A stretch of DNA of 57,454 nucleotides from Chlorobiota bacterium. GTDB lineage: Bacteria > Bacteroidota > Bacteroidia > Bacteroidales > VadinHA17. The translations under genes and the position numbers were made by a program. The stretch's first letter is position 1. Every line of letters begins with the position of its first letter. Positions 1 through 7,606 of the stretch are shown in pieces. The notes under the pieces were generated by a model. It was not told the origin of the DNA. It searched no databases and saw nothing but the letters and a program-made list of their open reading frames with translations. The DNA lies in NCBI GenBank assembly GCA_013152085.1, contig JAADHC010000072.1, forward strand, positions 1 to 57,454, read 5' to 3'.

Positions 1-699
1 AGCCGTGGTAACCGGGCCACACCCATTGGCATCCGTAACGTCTACGGTATAGGTGTTGGCAGTGAGGTTTGTAAAGTTTCCTGTGCCATTGGTGGTGCCA
101 CCCGGGTTAAGGGTGTATTGCAGTGCTCCCGTACCACCGCTTGCAGTAACCGAAATGGTTCCGTCGGTTAGCCCGTTACAGGAGATATCCGTACCTGTTT
201 GAGAATCAATACTGATCGCCGGGGGTTGTGTAAGAGTCAGTAAGCTGCCATTTTGTGAACAAAAATTAACATCTCTGACTACGACCTGGTATGTACCAGC
301 AAATAATCCTGTAAAATTTCCGTTGTTAGCTACAAAATTTGTTCCTCCGTCTACTGAATATTCATAGGGAGGTGTACCTCCCGAAGCCGTAATGGTAATG
401 GTTCCGTCATTACCTCCGTTACAGGAAACATCGGTTTTTGATTCTGAATCAATACTTAAAGGGGCAGGGTTAACAATAGTAAGCGTATTCCCCAAAGCCG
501 TACATCCATGGTAATCTGTAACGGCATCATCATAATTTCCGGCGGACAGGCCTGTGAATATACCGCCATTACTGACAAAGGTAACCCCTGCATCAATAGA
601 ATAACGGTAAGGTGTCGTTCCCCCTGAGGCGGTTATCGTAATGGTCCCGTCATTCAGCCCGTTGCAGGTGATATCGGTTTTGGTTTCCGAATCAATGGA
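1..699 (-). repeat. 243-bp in-frame tandem repeats encoding SprB domains
   Basis: Three direct copies lie at 457-699, 214-456 and 1-213 (partial). Each copy begins at a Ser-Ile-Asp-Ser codon block, and the conserved CGTC near the DGT motif recurs at 648, 405 and 162, exactly 243 bases apart. The more divergent N-terminal copy is offset by 255 bases. Confidence 0.85.
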
Positions 700-1017
700 A
701 AGAACCGGGGGTTCATTTACGAAAGCAGATATGAATTTTGTTTCCAGAGTGGCATCTGTGACCACTACCCAATATAATCCTGCAGATAGGTTTATAAGAG
801 AATCTGATGGATTGTTTGTAATATGATCTGGTTCAGTTGGTGGGGACCAGCTGAATGTGAAAGGAGCTACCCCTCCGTTGATTACATTCACAAAAACTTT
901 TCCGTCACTACCTCCGTTGCAGTTAACACTGTCGGTTGAAATCGTAAGATTAAAAGAATATACTGTCCCTGCAAGGTACAGAAAGAAAAAAGTAAACCAA
1001 GTAAATTTTTTAAACAT
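1..1017 (-). CDS. SprB-repeat surface protein, 5' part (runs off window)
   Basis: An uninterrupted frame of 339 codons starts at ATG 1017 and leaves the window at base 1. The N-terminus (MFKKFTWFTFFFLYLAGTVYS) is a clear signal peptide. It is followed by one divergent and then three near-identical domains with the pattern C-N-G-x-x-D-G-T-I...G-G-T-x-P-Y-x-Y-S, typical of SprB repeats. The three similar copies have a period of exactly 81 residues. Proteins of this family are very large cell-surface adhesins exported by the type IX secretion system, and SprB itself is the mobile gliding adhesin of Flavobacterium. The C-terminus, where a T9SS sorting domain would lie, is outside the window. gldA and gldLMN in the same window agree with a T9SS-positive organism. 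The family call is firm; a gliding or adhesion role is inferred. Confidence 0.85.
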   Translation of the reverse strand, partial: MFKKFTWFTFFFLYLAGTVYSFNLTISTDSVNCNGGSDGKVFVNVINGGVAPFTFSWSPPTEPDHITNNPSDSLINLSAGLYWVVVTDATLETKFISAFVNEPPVLSIDSETKTDITCNGLNDGTITITASGGTTPYRYSIDAGVTFVSNGGIFTGLSAGNYDDAVTDYHGCTALGNTLTIVNPAPLSIDSESKTDVSCNGGNDGTITITASGGTPPYEYSVDGGTNFVANNGNFTGLFAGTYQVVVRDVNFCSQNGSLLTLTQPPAISIDSQTGTDISCNGLTDGTISVTASGGTGALQYTLNPGGTTNGTGNFTNLTANTYTVDVTDANGCGPVTTA

Positions 1018-1337
1018 ATTGCGTTAATTACCAAGCATATTTCATTTCCCTTACGATGAAATGATTTATAATGCTATAATCTGATGACGCTTTTGCCACA
1101 TCCGGGGTTGCATTTCCACGATTACAATATTACGCAATATACGCAATAATTATGACAAAGAAAAGAACATTTACATATTATTATATATATTTAAATTCTC
1201 CGGACATGTTATCATTTCTTGCAAACGGGAGTTTTAAATTACAAAAAATAATAAAATTTTACGCTTGTTATTATTGCAGGGGATTTAAGAATGCGATAAT
1301 CGGGAAATAACAAAAGGGAATATAGTCCGGTGCTGTT
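1018..1337. other. AT-rich intergenic region, no gene seen
   Basis: This 320-base stretch separates the SprB-repeat gene from the upstream permease gene on the same strand. It should hold the promoter of the SprB-repeat gene, but I found no TAnnTTTG element on the minus strand. Short direct repeats of ACGCAATA occur near 1132-1148. I see no RNA gene or coding sequence here. Confidence 0.5.
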
Positions 1338-2576
1338 TTAGAATCTGAATCTTGTAAGAAGTCCCAGTTTTAATTTCCGGCTGATGAACTGTACAGGATA
1401 CCATGCAGCCAGATACCCGATACCGGACACCGTAACCAGGATGATCAGCACATCAGTTATTTTGATTTGTACCGGATAGGAATCTACGACAAAAGAACCG
1501 GATCCCGGAATTTTGATGATCCCGAATTTCATCTGCGACCAGGCGATCAGTAATCCCAGTACCAGTCCGATCAGTGCACCGGAAAGCGAAATCAGCCAGC
1601 CTTCGAAAAGAAAGATCCTTCGAATGACCTTCCCGTCTGCTCCCAGGCTTTTAAAGGTGATGATGTCGTCTGTTTTGTCAATGATCAGCATCGTCAGTGA
1701 TCCGATAATATTAAAGGAAGCAATAATCAGGATAAAGGCGAGAATGAAAAAGATGGCCCATTTTTCGGTTTTCATAATACGGTATAACAACGCCTGTTGT
1801 TCATAGCGGTCTTTAACCGCGAAATCCTTACCCAGAAGATGTTTTATCTTTGCCTTTACCTGTTCCGTCGAAACGCCGGGGGCCAGTTTCAGTTCCAGGG
1901 CACTGATCTCGTTGGTATAGCCAAGCAGGTTGCGGGCAAACTCAATGGGAACCAACACGTAACGTGAGTCAAAATCCTGCTGAATGGCAAAGAAACCGGA
2001 AGGAAAGATAATTTTACGGTTAAAAGCTTTCTCAGGATCGAGGGTTACTCTTTTCGAGCGACGCGGGACATAAACCACGATGGGATTAAGAAAATTAAGT
2101 CCCATGGACAGATTCATGGCAATTCCCTGTCCTACGACAGCCATTGGCTTTCCCTTTTTCCACAATAAAAAGTCTCCTTCTACCATCATGGTATCGATGC
2201 CGCTCATTTTGGTAAAAGCATCACTGACCCCTTTTATGGTGGCGATGTATTGCTTTTTCCCATACCGTAACAATGCATTTTCTTCAATTACCCTGGCAAA
2301 ATTGGCTATTTCGGGCATTTGTTCAACCGTTTTCAGTTTCGGATCGTCTCCCGGGAAAGTTTTACCTTGTACTGTGATGATTTTTATATCTGGATCAAAA
2401 GTGTTGAAAAGGGAATGTACCAGACTGTCAAAGCCGTTGAAGACGGAAAGGAGAACGATCAGAGCCATGGTCCCTACGGCTACCCCGACTACCGAAACAA
2501 TGGAGATCAGGTTAATCACATTATGGGATTTCCTGGCAATCAGGTAACGCCGTGCTATGAAGAGCGGAAAGTTCAA
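1338..2576 (-). CDS. LolC/LolE-like FtsX-family ABC transporter permease
   Basis: The 412-residue protein has the FtsX/MacB permease layout: one membrane segment near residues 21-46, a large periplasmic domain, and three C-terminal membrane segments (about 271-297, 325-347 and 375-397). The N-terminus (NFPLFIARRYL, then K-S-x-N-x-I-N-x-I-S) matches the LolC/LolE type. These permeases work with a LolD-like ATPase to move lipoproteins off the inner membrane; no ATPase gene is adjacent. The start is TTG at 2576. No in-frame ATG lies nearby, and the family N-terminus begins exactly here. It is the last gene of an rbfA-methyltransferase-permease group and is preceded by a tRNA-like structure. Confidence 0.8.
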   Translation of the reverse strand: MNFPLFIARRYLIARKSHNVINLISIVSVVGVAVGTMALIVLLSVFNGFDSLVHSLFNTFDPDIKIITVQGKTFPGDDPKLKTVEQMPEIANFARVIEENALLRYGKKQYIATIKGVSDAFTKMSGIDTMMVEGDFLLWKKGKPMAVVGQGIAMNLSMGLNFLNPIVVYVPRRSKRVTLDPEKAFNRKIIFPSGFFAIQQDFDSRYVLVPIEFARNLLGYTNEISALELKLAPGVSTEQVKAKIKHLLGKDFAVKDRYEQQALLYRIMKTEKWAIFFILAFILIIASFNIIGSLTMLIIDKTDDIITFKSLGADGKVIRRIFLFEGWLISLSGALIGLVLGLLIAWSQMKFGIIKIPGSGSFVVDSYPVQIKITDVLIILVTVSGIGYLAAWYPVQFISRKLKLGLLTRFRF

Positions 2577-2610
2577 TGGTTTTCCGGTTTTTGCCTGTAA
2601 AGAAAAAGAA

Positions 2611-2683
2611 GGTCTCTGGCATGGACTTTAACCTGCACCTTCCCGGGATACCGGGATGTTCTGTCAATTAAACTACAGAGACC
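2611..2683 (-). other. tRNA-like structured element (possible degenerate tRNA)
   Basis: Read on the minus strand, this 73-nt stretch folds like a tRNA. Its ends pair perfectly (GGTCTCT with AGAGACC, extendable by one inner pair). A D-arm follows TA with a GTTT/GAAC stem, then an anticodon-like arm TCCCG/CGGGA with a 6-nt loop GTATCC, a short variable stretch, and a T-arm-like GG-TTAAAGT-CC. Departures from a real tRNA are GA in place of G18G19, an anticodon loop one base short, A in place of C56, an imperfect T-stem and no encoded CCA. It could be a pseudo-tRNA (the D-arm resembles Bacteroidota tRNA-Arg) or a regulatory element before the permease gene. It lies in the gap between two same-strand genes. 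Confidence 0.45.
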
Positions 2684-2714
2684 TCCGATCTTGTCTGGGC
2701 ACAAAATTACGAAA

Positions 2715-3524
2715 TTATTTCCATGCCTTTACGATCAACCCTGTTCCGCGGCGGTGTTTTGTTGAAACCTCAACCAGGTTTAACAATAAGGCCGGGGGAA
2801 ATGTGATCAGATAATAAAAGGGTAACAGCAGAAAAAACAACTTACTGTTGTTTACCATGAGAATCGGATATTTCATGGAGAGTAACCAGGATATATGCCC
2901 CGGCTTTCCGTAAGAATAATATGCTTTGGTTTTTATAAATCCCGCTTCGGAAAGTTGTTTCTGAATCGCCTCAATATTATATCCGTCGCGTACGTGTTCC
3001 TCGATAAAGCTTTTGTCACTTTCATCATGAACGTCAGAACCACCCAGGTCGGAAGGAGTGGATATCAGCAACATTCCTCCAGGTTTCAGGGAACGGGAAA
3101 AATTCCGGAATACAGCATGGTCATCGGGGATGTGTTCCATGACATCAACACAAAGAATCAGGTCGAATGTTTTATCGGTACCGTATTTTTCAAGATCAGC
3201 GACTTCAAAGGAAAGGCGTTTGCCGGAATCAATCTTATTGAAAAATTGTATTACATCCCGTAACTGATCCTCATTAATATCAATACCGTGAACCCTCCAG
3301 TTCCTGAATTTTCGCTGCATAAAACAGACATACTGTCCGAAGCCGGTTCCCGCATCCAGCACAGAGACAGGGCCGGGATGCATGCGGGCAAATCTTTTCA
3401 ACTCTTTCCGAATATACCATGTGCGTAACAGTAATAAATCAAGCAGCCGGTAAAAGAGCTTCCTCCGCCCGGTGGTTTTGTTAAAAAATTTCCCCAGGGT
3501 TGTTTTTATAGGATCATAACGCAT
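2715..3524 (-). CDS. Class I SAM-dependent methyltransferase
   Basis: The 269-residue protein has the Rossmann methyltransferase core. Motif I is VLDAGTGFGQY (about 55-65), the acidic end of beta-2 is HGIDINEDQL, and motif IV is FDLILCVDVMEHIPDD. The following block, LKPGGMLLISTPS, is typical of the Methyltransf_11/23 groups. A hydrophobic C-terminal stretch (about 215-255) may contact the membrane. The substrate cannot be told from sequence. The start lies 3 bases after the rbfA stop, so the two genes are probably cotranscribed. Confidence 0.8.
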   Translation of the reverse strand: MRYDPIKTTLGKFFNKTTGRRKLFYRLLDLLLLRTWYIRKELKRFARMHPGPVSVLDAGTGFGQYVCFMQRKFRNWRVHGIDINEDQLRDVIQFFNKIDSGKRLSFEVADLEKYGTDKTFDLILCVDVMEHIPDDHAVFRNFSRSLKPGGMLLISTPSDLGGSDVHDESDKSFIEEHVRDGYNIEAIQKQLSEAGFIKTKAYYSYGKPGHISWLLSMKYPILMVNNSKLFFLLLPFYYLITFPPALLLNLVEVSTKHRRGTGLIVKAWK

Positions 3525-3527
3525 ATA

Positions 3528-3866
3528 TTACGATTTAAGGATACGGTCGATATTATCGATATAATCGAGAGAATCATCCGGATAAAAAACCAATTCGGGA
3601 ATTATCCTGACCTGGTTTCTGATTACCTGGGAAAGCTGATAGCGGATAAACCGCTTCTTTTCAAATATCAGCCTGGAAAAAGTTTCTTCGGATACCGTGG
3701 GGAAAATGCTGAGATAGACCTTTGCAAGAGACAGGTCTGCACTAATCCTTACCACCGTAACGCTGATCATTTTCCCTTCAAAATGAGCCAGGCTTTCTTT
3801 ACGGAAAATTTCACCCAGCTCTTTCTGGATCAGTCGTGATACTTTTTTCTGCCGGTTTGACTCCAT
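3528..3866 (-). CDS. rbfA: 30S ribosome-binding factor RbfA
   Basis: The 112-residue protein begins MESNRQKKVSRLIQKELGEI and contains the KH-like RbfA fold, with ISVTVVRISADLSLAKVYLSIFP-type strands and the conserved R-P/I-x-L-x-F-x-x-D-x-S tail (IIPELVFYPDDSLDY). RbfA binds the 30S subunit late in 16S rRNA maturation. The frame stays open upstream to 3980, but ATG 3866 is chosen because the family N-terminus starts there and a TAnnTTTG promoter element sits at 3890-3897, which would put the transcript start inside the upstream extension. Confidence 0.9.
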   Translation of the reverse strand: MESNRQKKVSRLIQKELGEIFRKESLAHFEGKMISVTVVRISADLSLAKVYLSIFPTVSEETFSRLIFEKKRFIRYQLSQVIRNQVRIIPELVFYPDDSLDYIDNIDRILKS

Positions 3867-3889
3867 CGCATATGGATTTTTAGCGGGGA

Positions 3890-3897
3890 CAAAGGTA
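3890..3897 (-). promoter_or_regulatory. Probable -7 promoter element for rbfA
   Basis: The minus strand reads TACCTTTG, a full match to the Bacteroidota -7 consensus TAnnTTTG. It lies 23 bases upstream of the rbfA ATG. No clear -33 TTTG is present. Confidence 0.5.
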
Positions 3898-3987
3898 TAA
3901 TAACGGGTTGTATTATAAAAATTATCATTACTGACCGAAATAATAAGAAGAGGGGTGCTTTCCGAAGGGTTTCCCTTCAAGTTGAAG

Positions 3988-4017
3988 TTTTGTTTTCGCT
4001 AAAACTTCGTAGCTTTG
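3988..4017 (+). promoter_or_regulatory. Probable trpS promoter
   Basis: TTTTG at 3988-3992 and TAGCTTTG at 4010-4017, 17 bases apart, match the Bacteroidota -33/-7 pattern (TTTG, TAnnTTTG). The trpS ATG is 31 bases downstream. Confidence 0.65.
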
Positions 4018-4048
4018 CCTCCGGAAAATTAAAACCATAAAGTCTGTT

Positions 4049-5038
4049 ATGGAGATTGTGGTCAGTGGCATCAGATCAACAGGGAACCTGCACCTTGGAA
4101 ATTATTTCGGAGCCGTCAGGAATTTCCTGAAAATGCAGGAAGAAAACCGGTGTTACTTTTTCATAGCCGATTATCATTCCCTTACGACACATCCCCACCC
4201 GGACAATTTGCATGAAAGTGTGAAACAGATTCTTTCCGAATACCTTGCCTGTGGAATTGATCCGGAGAAAGCAACGGTTTTCCTGCAGAGTGATGTTCCG
4301 GAAGTCACCGAGCTTTATCTGCTCCTGAACATGAATGCCTATGTGGGAGAGCTGGAACGCACCACTTCATTTAAAGAAAAAGTTCGTCTCCAGCCTGACA
4401 ATATAAATGCCGGATTGCTTACCTATCCTGTTTTGATGGCTGCCGATATTATTGTTCATAAAGCGACGAAGGTACCTGTAGGCAAAGACCAGGAACAAAA
4501 TCTCGAAATGACCCGCCGGTTTGCACGTCGTTTCAACCAGATGTATGACGTGAATTATTTTCCCGAACCGGCTGCCTATAATTTCGGCCATGCCCTGGTC
4601 AAGATCCCGGGCCTGGACGGAAGCGGAAAAATGGGAAAAAGCGAAGGGAACGGAATCTATCTGGCGGATGCTCCGGAAGTAATACGTAAAAAGGTGATGC
4701 GGGCCGTTACGGACAAAGGACCGGAAAAACCCAACCAGGAAATGAGCGAACCGGTAAAAAATTTGTTTACTATTATGAAAGTGGTTTCCGAACCGGATAC
4801 CGTTGAACATTTCAGGGAGAAATATAACCGTTGTGAAATCCGGTACGGTGAAATGAAAAAACAACTGGCAGAGGATATTATCCGGTTTACCGCACCCATA
4901 CGTGAACGCATACTTGAAATTTCCGGAAACAATGTGTATCTCCGTAAGGTGGTCCGTACCGGTGCTGAAAAAGCCCGGGAAAGTGCGGCCAAAACCGTCC
5001 GGGAAGTTCGTGAAATCATCGGATTCAAACCTTTCTGA
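4049..5038 (+). CDS. trpS: Tryptophan--tRNA ligase
   Basis: The 329-residue length is normal for bacterial TrpRS. Class I signatures are present: the HIGH-type motif GNLHLGN (residues 12-18) and the KMSKS-type motif KMGKS (194-198), with conserved VPVGKDQEQN before it. The enzyme charges tRNA-Trp in the cytoplasm. It is transcribed divergently from rbfA and as a single gene, and has its own well-matched promoter. Confidence 0.95.
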   Translation: MEIVVSGIRSTGNLHLGNYFGAVRNFLKMQEENRCYFFIADYHSLTTHPHPDNLHESVKQILSEYLACGIDPEKATVFLQSDVPEVTELYLLLNMNAYVGELERTTSFKEKVRLQPDNINAGLLTYPVLMAADIIVHKATKVPVGKDQEQNLEMTRRFARRFNQMYDVNYFPEPAAYNFGHALVKIPGLDGSGKMGKSEGNGIYLADAPEVIRKKVMRAVTDKGPEKPNQEMSEPVKNLFTIMKVVSEPDTVEHFREKYNRCEIRYGEMKKQLAEDIIRFTAPIRERILEISGNNVYLRKVVRTGAEKARESAAKTVREVREIIGFKPF

Positions 5039-5052
5039 AATCAAATCTTTTC

Positions 5053-5091
5053 AGACCCATTCTTTATCAAAGCCCTGAAATGGCAGGGTCT
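5053..5091 (+). terminator. Possible weak terminator hairpin after trpS
   Basis: Two alternative pairings exist: AGACCC (5053-5058) with GGGTCT (5086-5091), and CCCTG (5073-5077) with CAGGG (5084-5088). No T-run follows, so termination is only a guess. Confidence 0.3.
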
Positions 5092-5171
5092 TAGCATAAA
5101 ATAAATAATTGTTCATATCCTGTAAATCTTGCTTGATATCTATGAGGCTGTAATATAGTATGTTATAACCA

Positions 5172-5230
5172 AACTACTAAAATAATAGTTAAAAAACTAT
5201 AATAATAGTTTGCTAACTAAAATAATAGTT
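5172..5230 (+). promoter_or_regulatory. Three phased operator dyads for the BlaI-type repressor
   Basis: Three inverted repeats with half-sites AACTA/TAGTT lie at 5172-5190, 5194-5211 and 5215-5230. Their right half-sites TAGTT end at 5190, 5210 and 5230, exactly 20 bases apart, so all face the same side of the helix. The middle dyad is the best (AAACTAT, 4-base spacer, ATAGTTT). The third fills the space between the -33 and -7 elements of the repressor promoter, which implies autorepression. The ACTA/TAGT core resembles MecI/BlaI-family operators. Confidence 0.75.
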
Positions 5231-5239
5231 GTATGTTTG
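5209..5239 (+). promoter_or_regulatory. Promoter of the BlaI/M56 pair
   Basis: TTTG at 5209-5212 and TATGTTTG at 5232-5239 are 19 bases apart, a full match to the Bacteroidota consensus. The predicted transcript start (about 5243-5246) coincides with the repressor ATG at 5244, so the mRNA may be leaderless. Operators overlap both elements. Confidence 0.7.
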
Positions 5240-5243
5240 TAAC

Positions 5244-5624
5244 ATGAAAACATTAACAAAAGCTGAAGAGCAGGTGATGCATGTACTTTGGAATCTGGGG
5301 AAGGCCCTGGTGCATGATATTCTGGATAAATTACCTGAACCCAGACCTGCATATAATACCGTATCAACGGTAGTACGGGTATTAGAGAAAAAAGGATTTG
5401 TGGATCATAAGGCCTATGGCAACACCTATGAATATTTTCCACTGATTTCAAAAGAGGAATATACAAAGTTCCATTTCGGAGAATTTCTGGAAAAATATTT
5501 TAACAATTCTTTTTCACAACTGGCCTCTTTTTTTACCAGAGAGAATAAACTTACCATGCGGGAACTGGAGGAACTGATGAAAGAGGTAAGAAAAGAAATA
5601 AAGGATAAGGAGGAAGAAGTATGA
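5244..5624 (+). CDS. BlaI/MecI/CopY-family transcriptional repressor
   Basis: The 126-residue protein starts MKTLTKAEEQVMHVLWNLGK and has the winged-helix BlaI/MecI fold, including PAYNTVSTVVRVLEKKGFV (recognition helix and wing), then a charged dimerisation tail. A frame extension to a TTG at 5229 exists, but it would start inside the promoter, and ATG 5244 fits the family. The stop overlaps the start of the M56 peptidase gene (ATGA), so the two are translationally coupled. Known BlaI proteins are cleaved when their membrane partner senses a signal. Here the three upstream dyads suggest strong autoregulation of the pair. Confidence 0.9.
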   Translation: MKTLTKAEEQVMHVLWNLGKALVHDILDKLPEPRPAYNTVSTVVRVLEKKGFVDHKAYGNTYEYFPLISKEEYTKFHFGEFLEKYFNNSFSQLASFFTRENKLTMRELEELMKEVRKEIKDKEEEV

Positions 5625-7414
5625 GTCCGTTATACAACTATATCTTACAAACAGCGATTGCCATCAGTGTGTTTTATATCGTTTACTGGCTTTTATTAAG
5701 GAAGGAGACATTCTTCGGTTTTAACCGCTATTTTTTTCTGGTAAGTATCGGTTTTGCCTTATTGCTTCCTTTTGGAAATCTCGGTCATTTGTCCCTGTTT
5801 CAGGAAAACGGGACGGTTCATGCTGTTGCCAGGGGATATCATTCCCTGCAGAATATGATTGTGATTCATCCGGTGAATAGCCCCGAAGAGGTTCCTGTAA
5901 AGTTTTCCCTGATACAATATTTCGTGAACCTGTATATCCTTGGAGTAGTTTTCTTTCTATTACGGCTGGTTTTGCAGACAGGAATTCTTTTCTTAAGAAT
6001 TCAAAAAGCCAGGATTGTCAGCATATTTGAATCCAGGGTGGTATTGGATGGGAAAGTGAACAGTCCTTTTTCATTTTTCTCGTGGATTTTTCTGAATCCT
6101 GCACAAATTGAAGAACAAAATCTTCCGGATATCATCCTGCATGAAAAAGAACACATCCGGCAAAAGCATATTTTTGATTTATTCCTGATTGAACTGATCT
6201 GTGCTTTTCAATGGATCAATCCTTTTGTCTGGTTACTGAGAAAAGCGATAAAGGAAACACATGAATATCTTGCCGACCATGCTGTGATCAGAAAGGGCGT
6301 TCCGGTAGGCGATTACCAGAAACTGTTGCTGAGTTATGCCCTGGGTGCAGGGCATCCGGCATTGATTACCCCGCTAAATTTTTCTTTAAATAAAAAACGT
6401 ATGATCATGATGAGAAAAACGAAATCACCGGATACCAGAAAATGGAGGAGTCTATTCCTTCTACCCATAATTCTGATTATGAGCCTGGCGTTTACAAACC
6501 CTTTTAATGCCGGTACGGAAATGTCAACGGCGAATTCAAAAGATACACAATTTATACCTGACACCGGAAAGACAATGGAATCGGTTGAATTGTATATACT
6601 AAACGGGAAACAGTTCTCAGTTGACCAGTTCAAGATACTTAAAATTGATCCTGCAACCATTCAGTCGGTTAAGGCGATAAACGGGAAGGATGCGCTAAAA
6701 AAATATGGGGAAAAAGCCAAAAACGGAGTTCTGGTTATTACTACAAAAGAACTTCCCAAAGACCGTAATCAGCAGAAATATACGGTTACCGGAAAGGTGT
6801 TGAATAATGAAACCGGGGACCCCATGCCGGGAGTAAATATTGTAATTATGAATACAACTATGGGAACGGTAAGTGACCCGAAAGGCAAATTTTCTTTACA
6901 AATCGATAAGGAGTCAGTTGAGGTTGCTTTTTCTTTTGTGGGATTTAAAACCCGGGTAACAGATGTAAAGAACGGTGATGACATTATCGTCAGGCTTCAT
7001 AAAAAGGTAACTGAACTGAACCTTATTTCAGAGCCAAAGTTACCGGAAAACAAAGTTGTTCAACCCGATCATCCGGCAAAGAGAAACACTACGGACGAGA
7101 TTTTCTTTGTAGTGGAAGACATGCCTCGTTATCCCGGTGGGAAGCAGGCCCTGAGTAAATATATTTCTTCACACATCAATTATCCCCCCAAAGCCAGGAA
7201 TGAAAACAGATCAGGAACCGTTATGGTTACTTTTACCATTGACGAAGAAGGAAATGTAAAAAATGTTCATGTTGATAAAAACAAAGGAAAATATCCGGAT
7301 CTGGACCAGGAAGCTGTGCGTGTTATTTCCGGCATGCCAAAATGGGAACCCGCTGTACAGAGGGGTAAAGCTGTCCCTGTTGAACTTTCATTGCCGGTTA
7401 AATTTAAAATATGA
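5621..7414 (+). CDS. BlaR1-like M56 metallopeptidase with CarboxypepD_reg-like and TonB C-terminal domains
   Basis: The 597-residue protein begins with membrane helices (about 6-25, 34-52 and 100-122). It carries the zinc motif HEKEH (H174, E175, H178) and the downstream HEYLADH (E215), so the M56 active site looks intact. A membrane helix follows near 275-295. The outer part holds a short plug-like segment (GKDALKKYGEKAKNGVLVIT), a carboxypeptidase-regulatory-like beta domain (about 386-465) and a TonB C-terminal domain (about 505-597, YPGGKQALSKYISSHINYP). In BlaR1 and MecR1 the outer domain is a penicillin-binding sensor; here it is replaced. The likely role is to sense an envelope signal and cleave the BlaI-type repressor. 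The target genes are unknown, as no beta-lactamase gene is adjacent. Confidence 0.85.
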   Translation: MSPLYNYILQTAIAISVFYIVYWLLLRKETFFGFNRYFFLVSIGFALLLPFGNLGHLSLFQENGTVHAVARGYHSLQNMIVIHPVNSPEEVPVKFSLIQYFVNLYILGVVFFLLRLVLQTGILFLRIQKARIVSIFESRVVLDGKVNSPFSFFSWIFLNPAQIEEQNLPDIILHEKEHIRQKHIFDLFLIELICAFQWINPFVWLLRKAIKETHEYLADHAVIRKGVPVGDYQKLLLSYALGAGHPALITPLNFSLNKKRMIMMRKTKSPDTRKWRSLFLLPIILIMSLAFTNPFNAGTEMSTANSKDTQFIPDTGKTMESVELYILNGKQFSVDQFKILKIDPATIQSVKAINGKDALKKYGEKAKNGVLVITTKELPKDRNQQKYTVTGKVLNNETGDPMPGVNIVIMNTTMGTVSDPKGKFSLQIDKESVEVAFSFVGFKTRVTDVKNGDDIIVRLHKKVTELNLISEPKLPENKVVQPDHPAKRNTTDEIFFVVEDMPRYPGGKQALSKYISSHINYPPKARNENRSGTVMVTFTIDEEGNVKNVHVDKNKGKYPDLDQEAVRVISGMPKWEPAVQRGKAVPVELSLPVKFKI

Positions 7415-7438
7415 GGTTATTATAAGGATAAAAAATAA

Positions 7439-7460
7439 AGCCAGGTTTTTATGCCTGGCT
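7439..7460 (-). terminator. Terminator hairpin between convergent genes
   Basis: AGCCAGG (7439-7445) pairs with CCTGGCT (7454-7460) across an 8-base loop. On the minus strand the hairpin is followed by a T-rich run (CTTTATTTTTT), so it best serves the lactonase gene. It could also stop the M56 transcript. Confidence 0.6.
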
Positions 7461-7606
7461 GCCCGGTTGATGGGTATATGTGGAAGATTGCCTGTTGGTA
7501 GATGTAGGACAAAATCCATGCCAAAATTGGAAATTTCCTTTTTGTTGACAATCTTTCAAATGTGAAAAACCCGGAGACGGGAATCCATGCCGGTAACCAA
7601 TTTTTT

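Noticed and set aside
641-826. A 61-codon open frame on the plus strand inside the SprB-repeat gene
   Set aside because: It is antisense to repeats that translate well on the other strand, and has no signal or family match.
4367-5044. A 225-codon frame antisense to trpS
   Set aside because: Long antisense frames are common here because of codon bias; trpS motifs and promoter establish the plus-strand gene.
5039-5171. Possible tRNA or riboswitch after trpS
   Set aside because: Only short, competing hairpins were found, with no cloverleaf and no T-box or other aptamer core.
5244-7414. Beta-lactam resistance locus (BlaI/BlaR1)
   Set aside because: There is no beta-lactamase or PBP gene, and the outer sensor domain is of a different type, so a resistance role is not supported.
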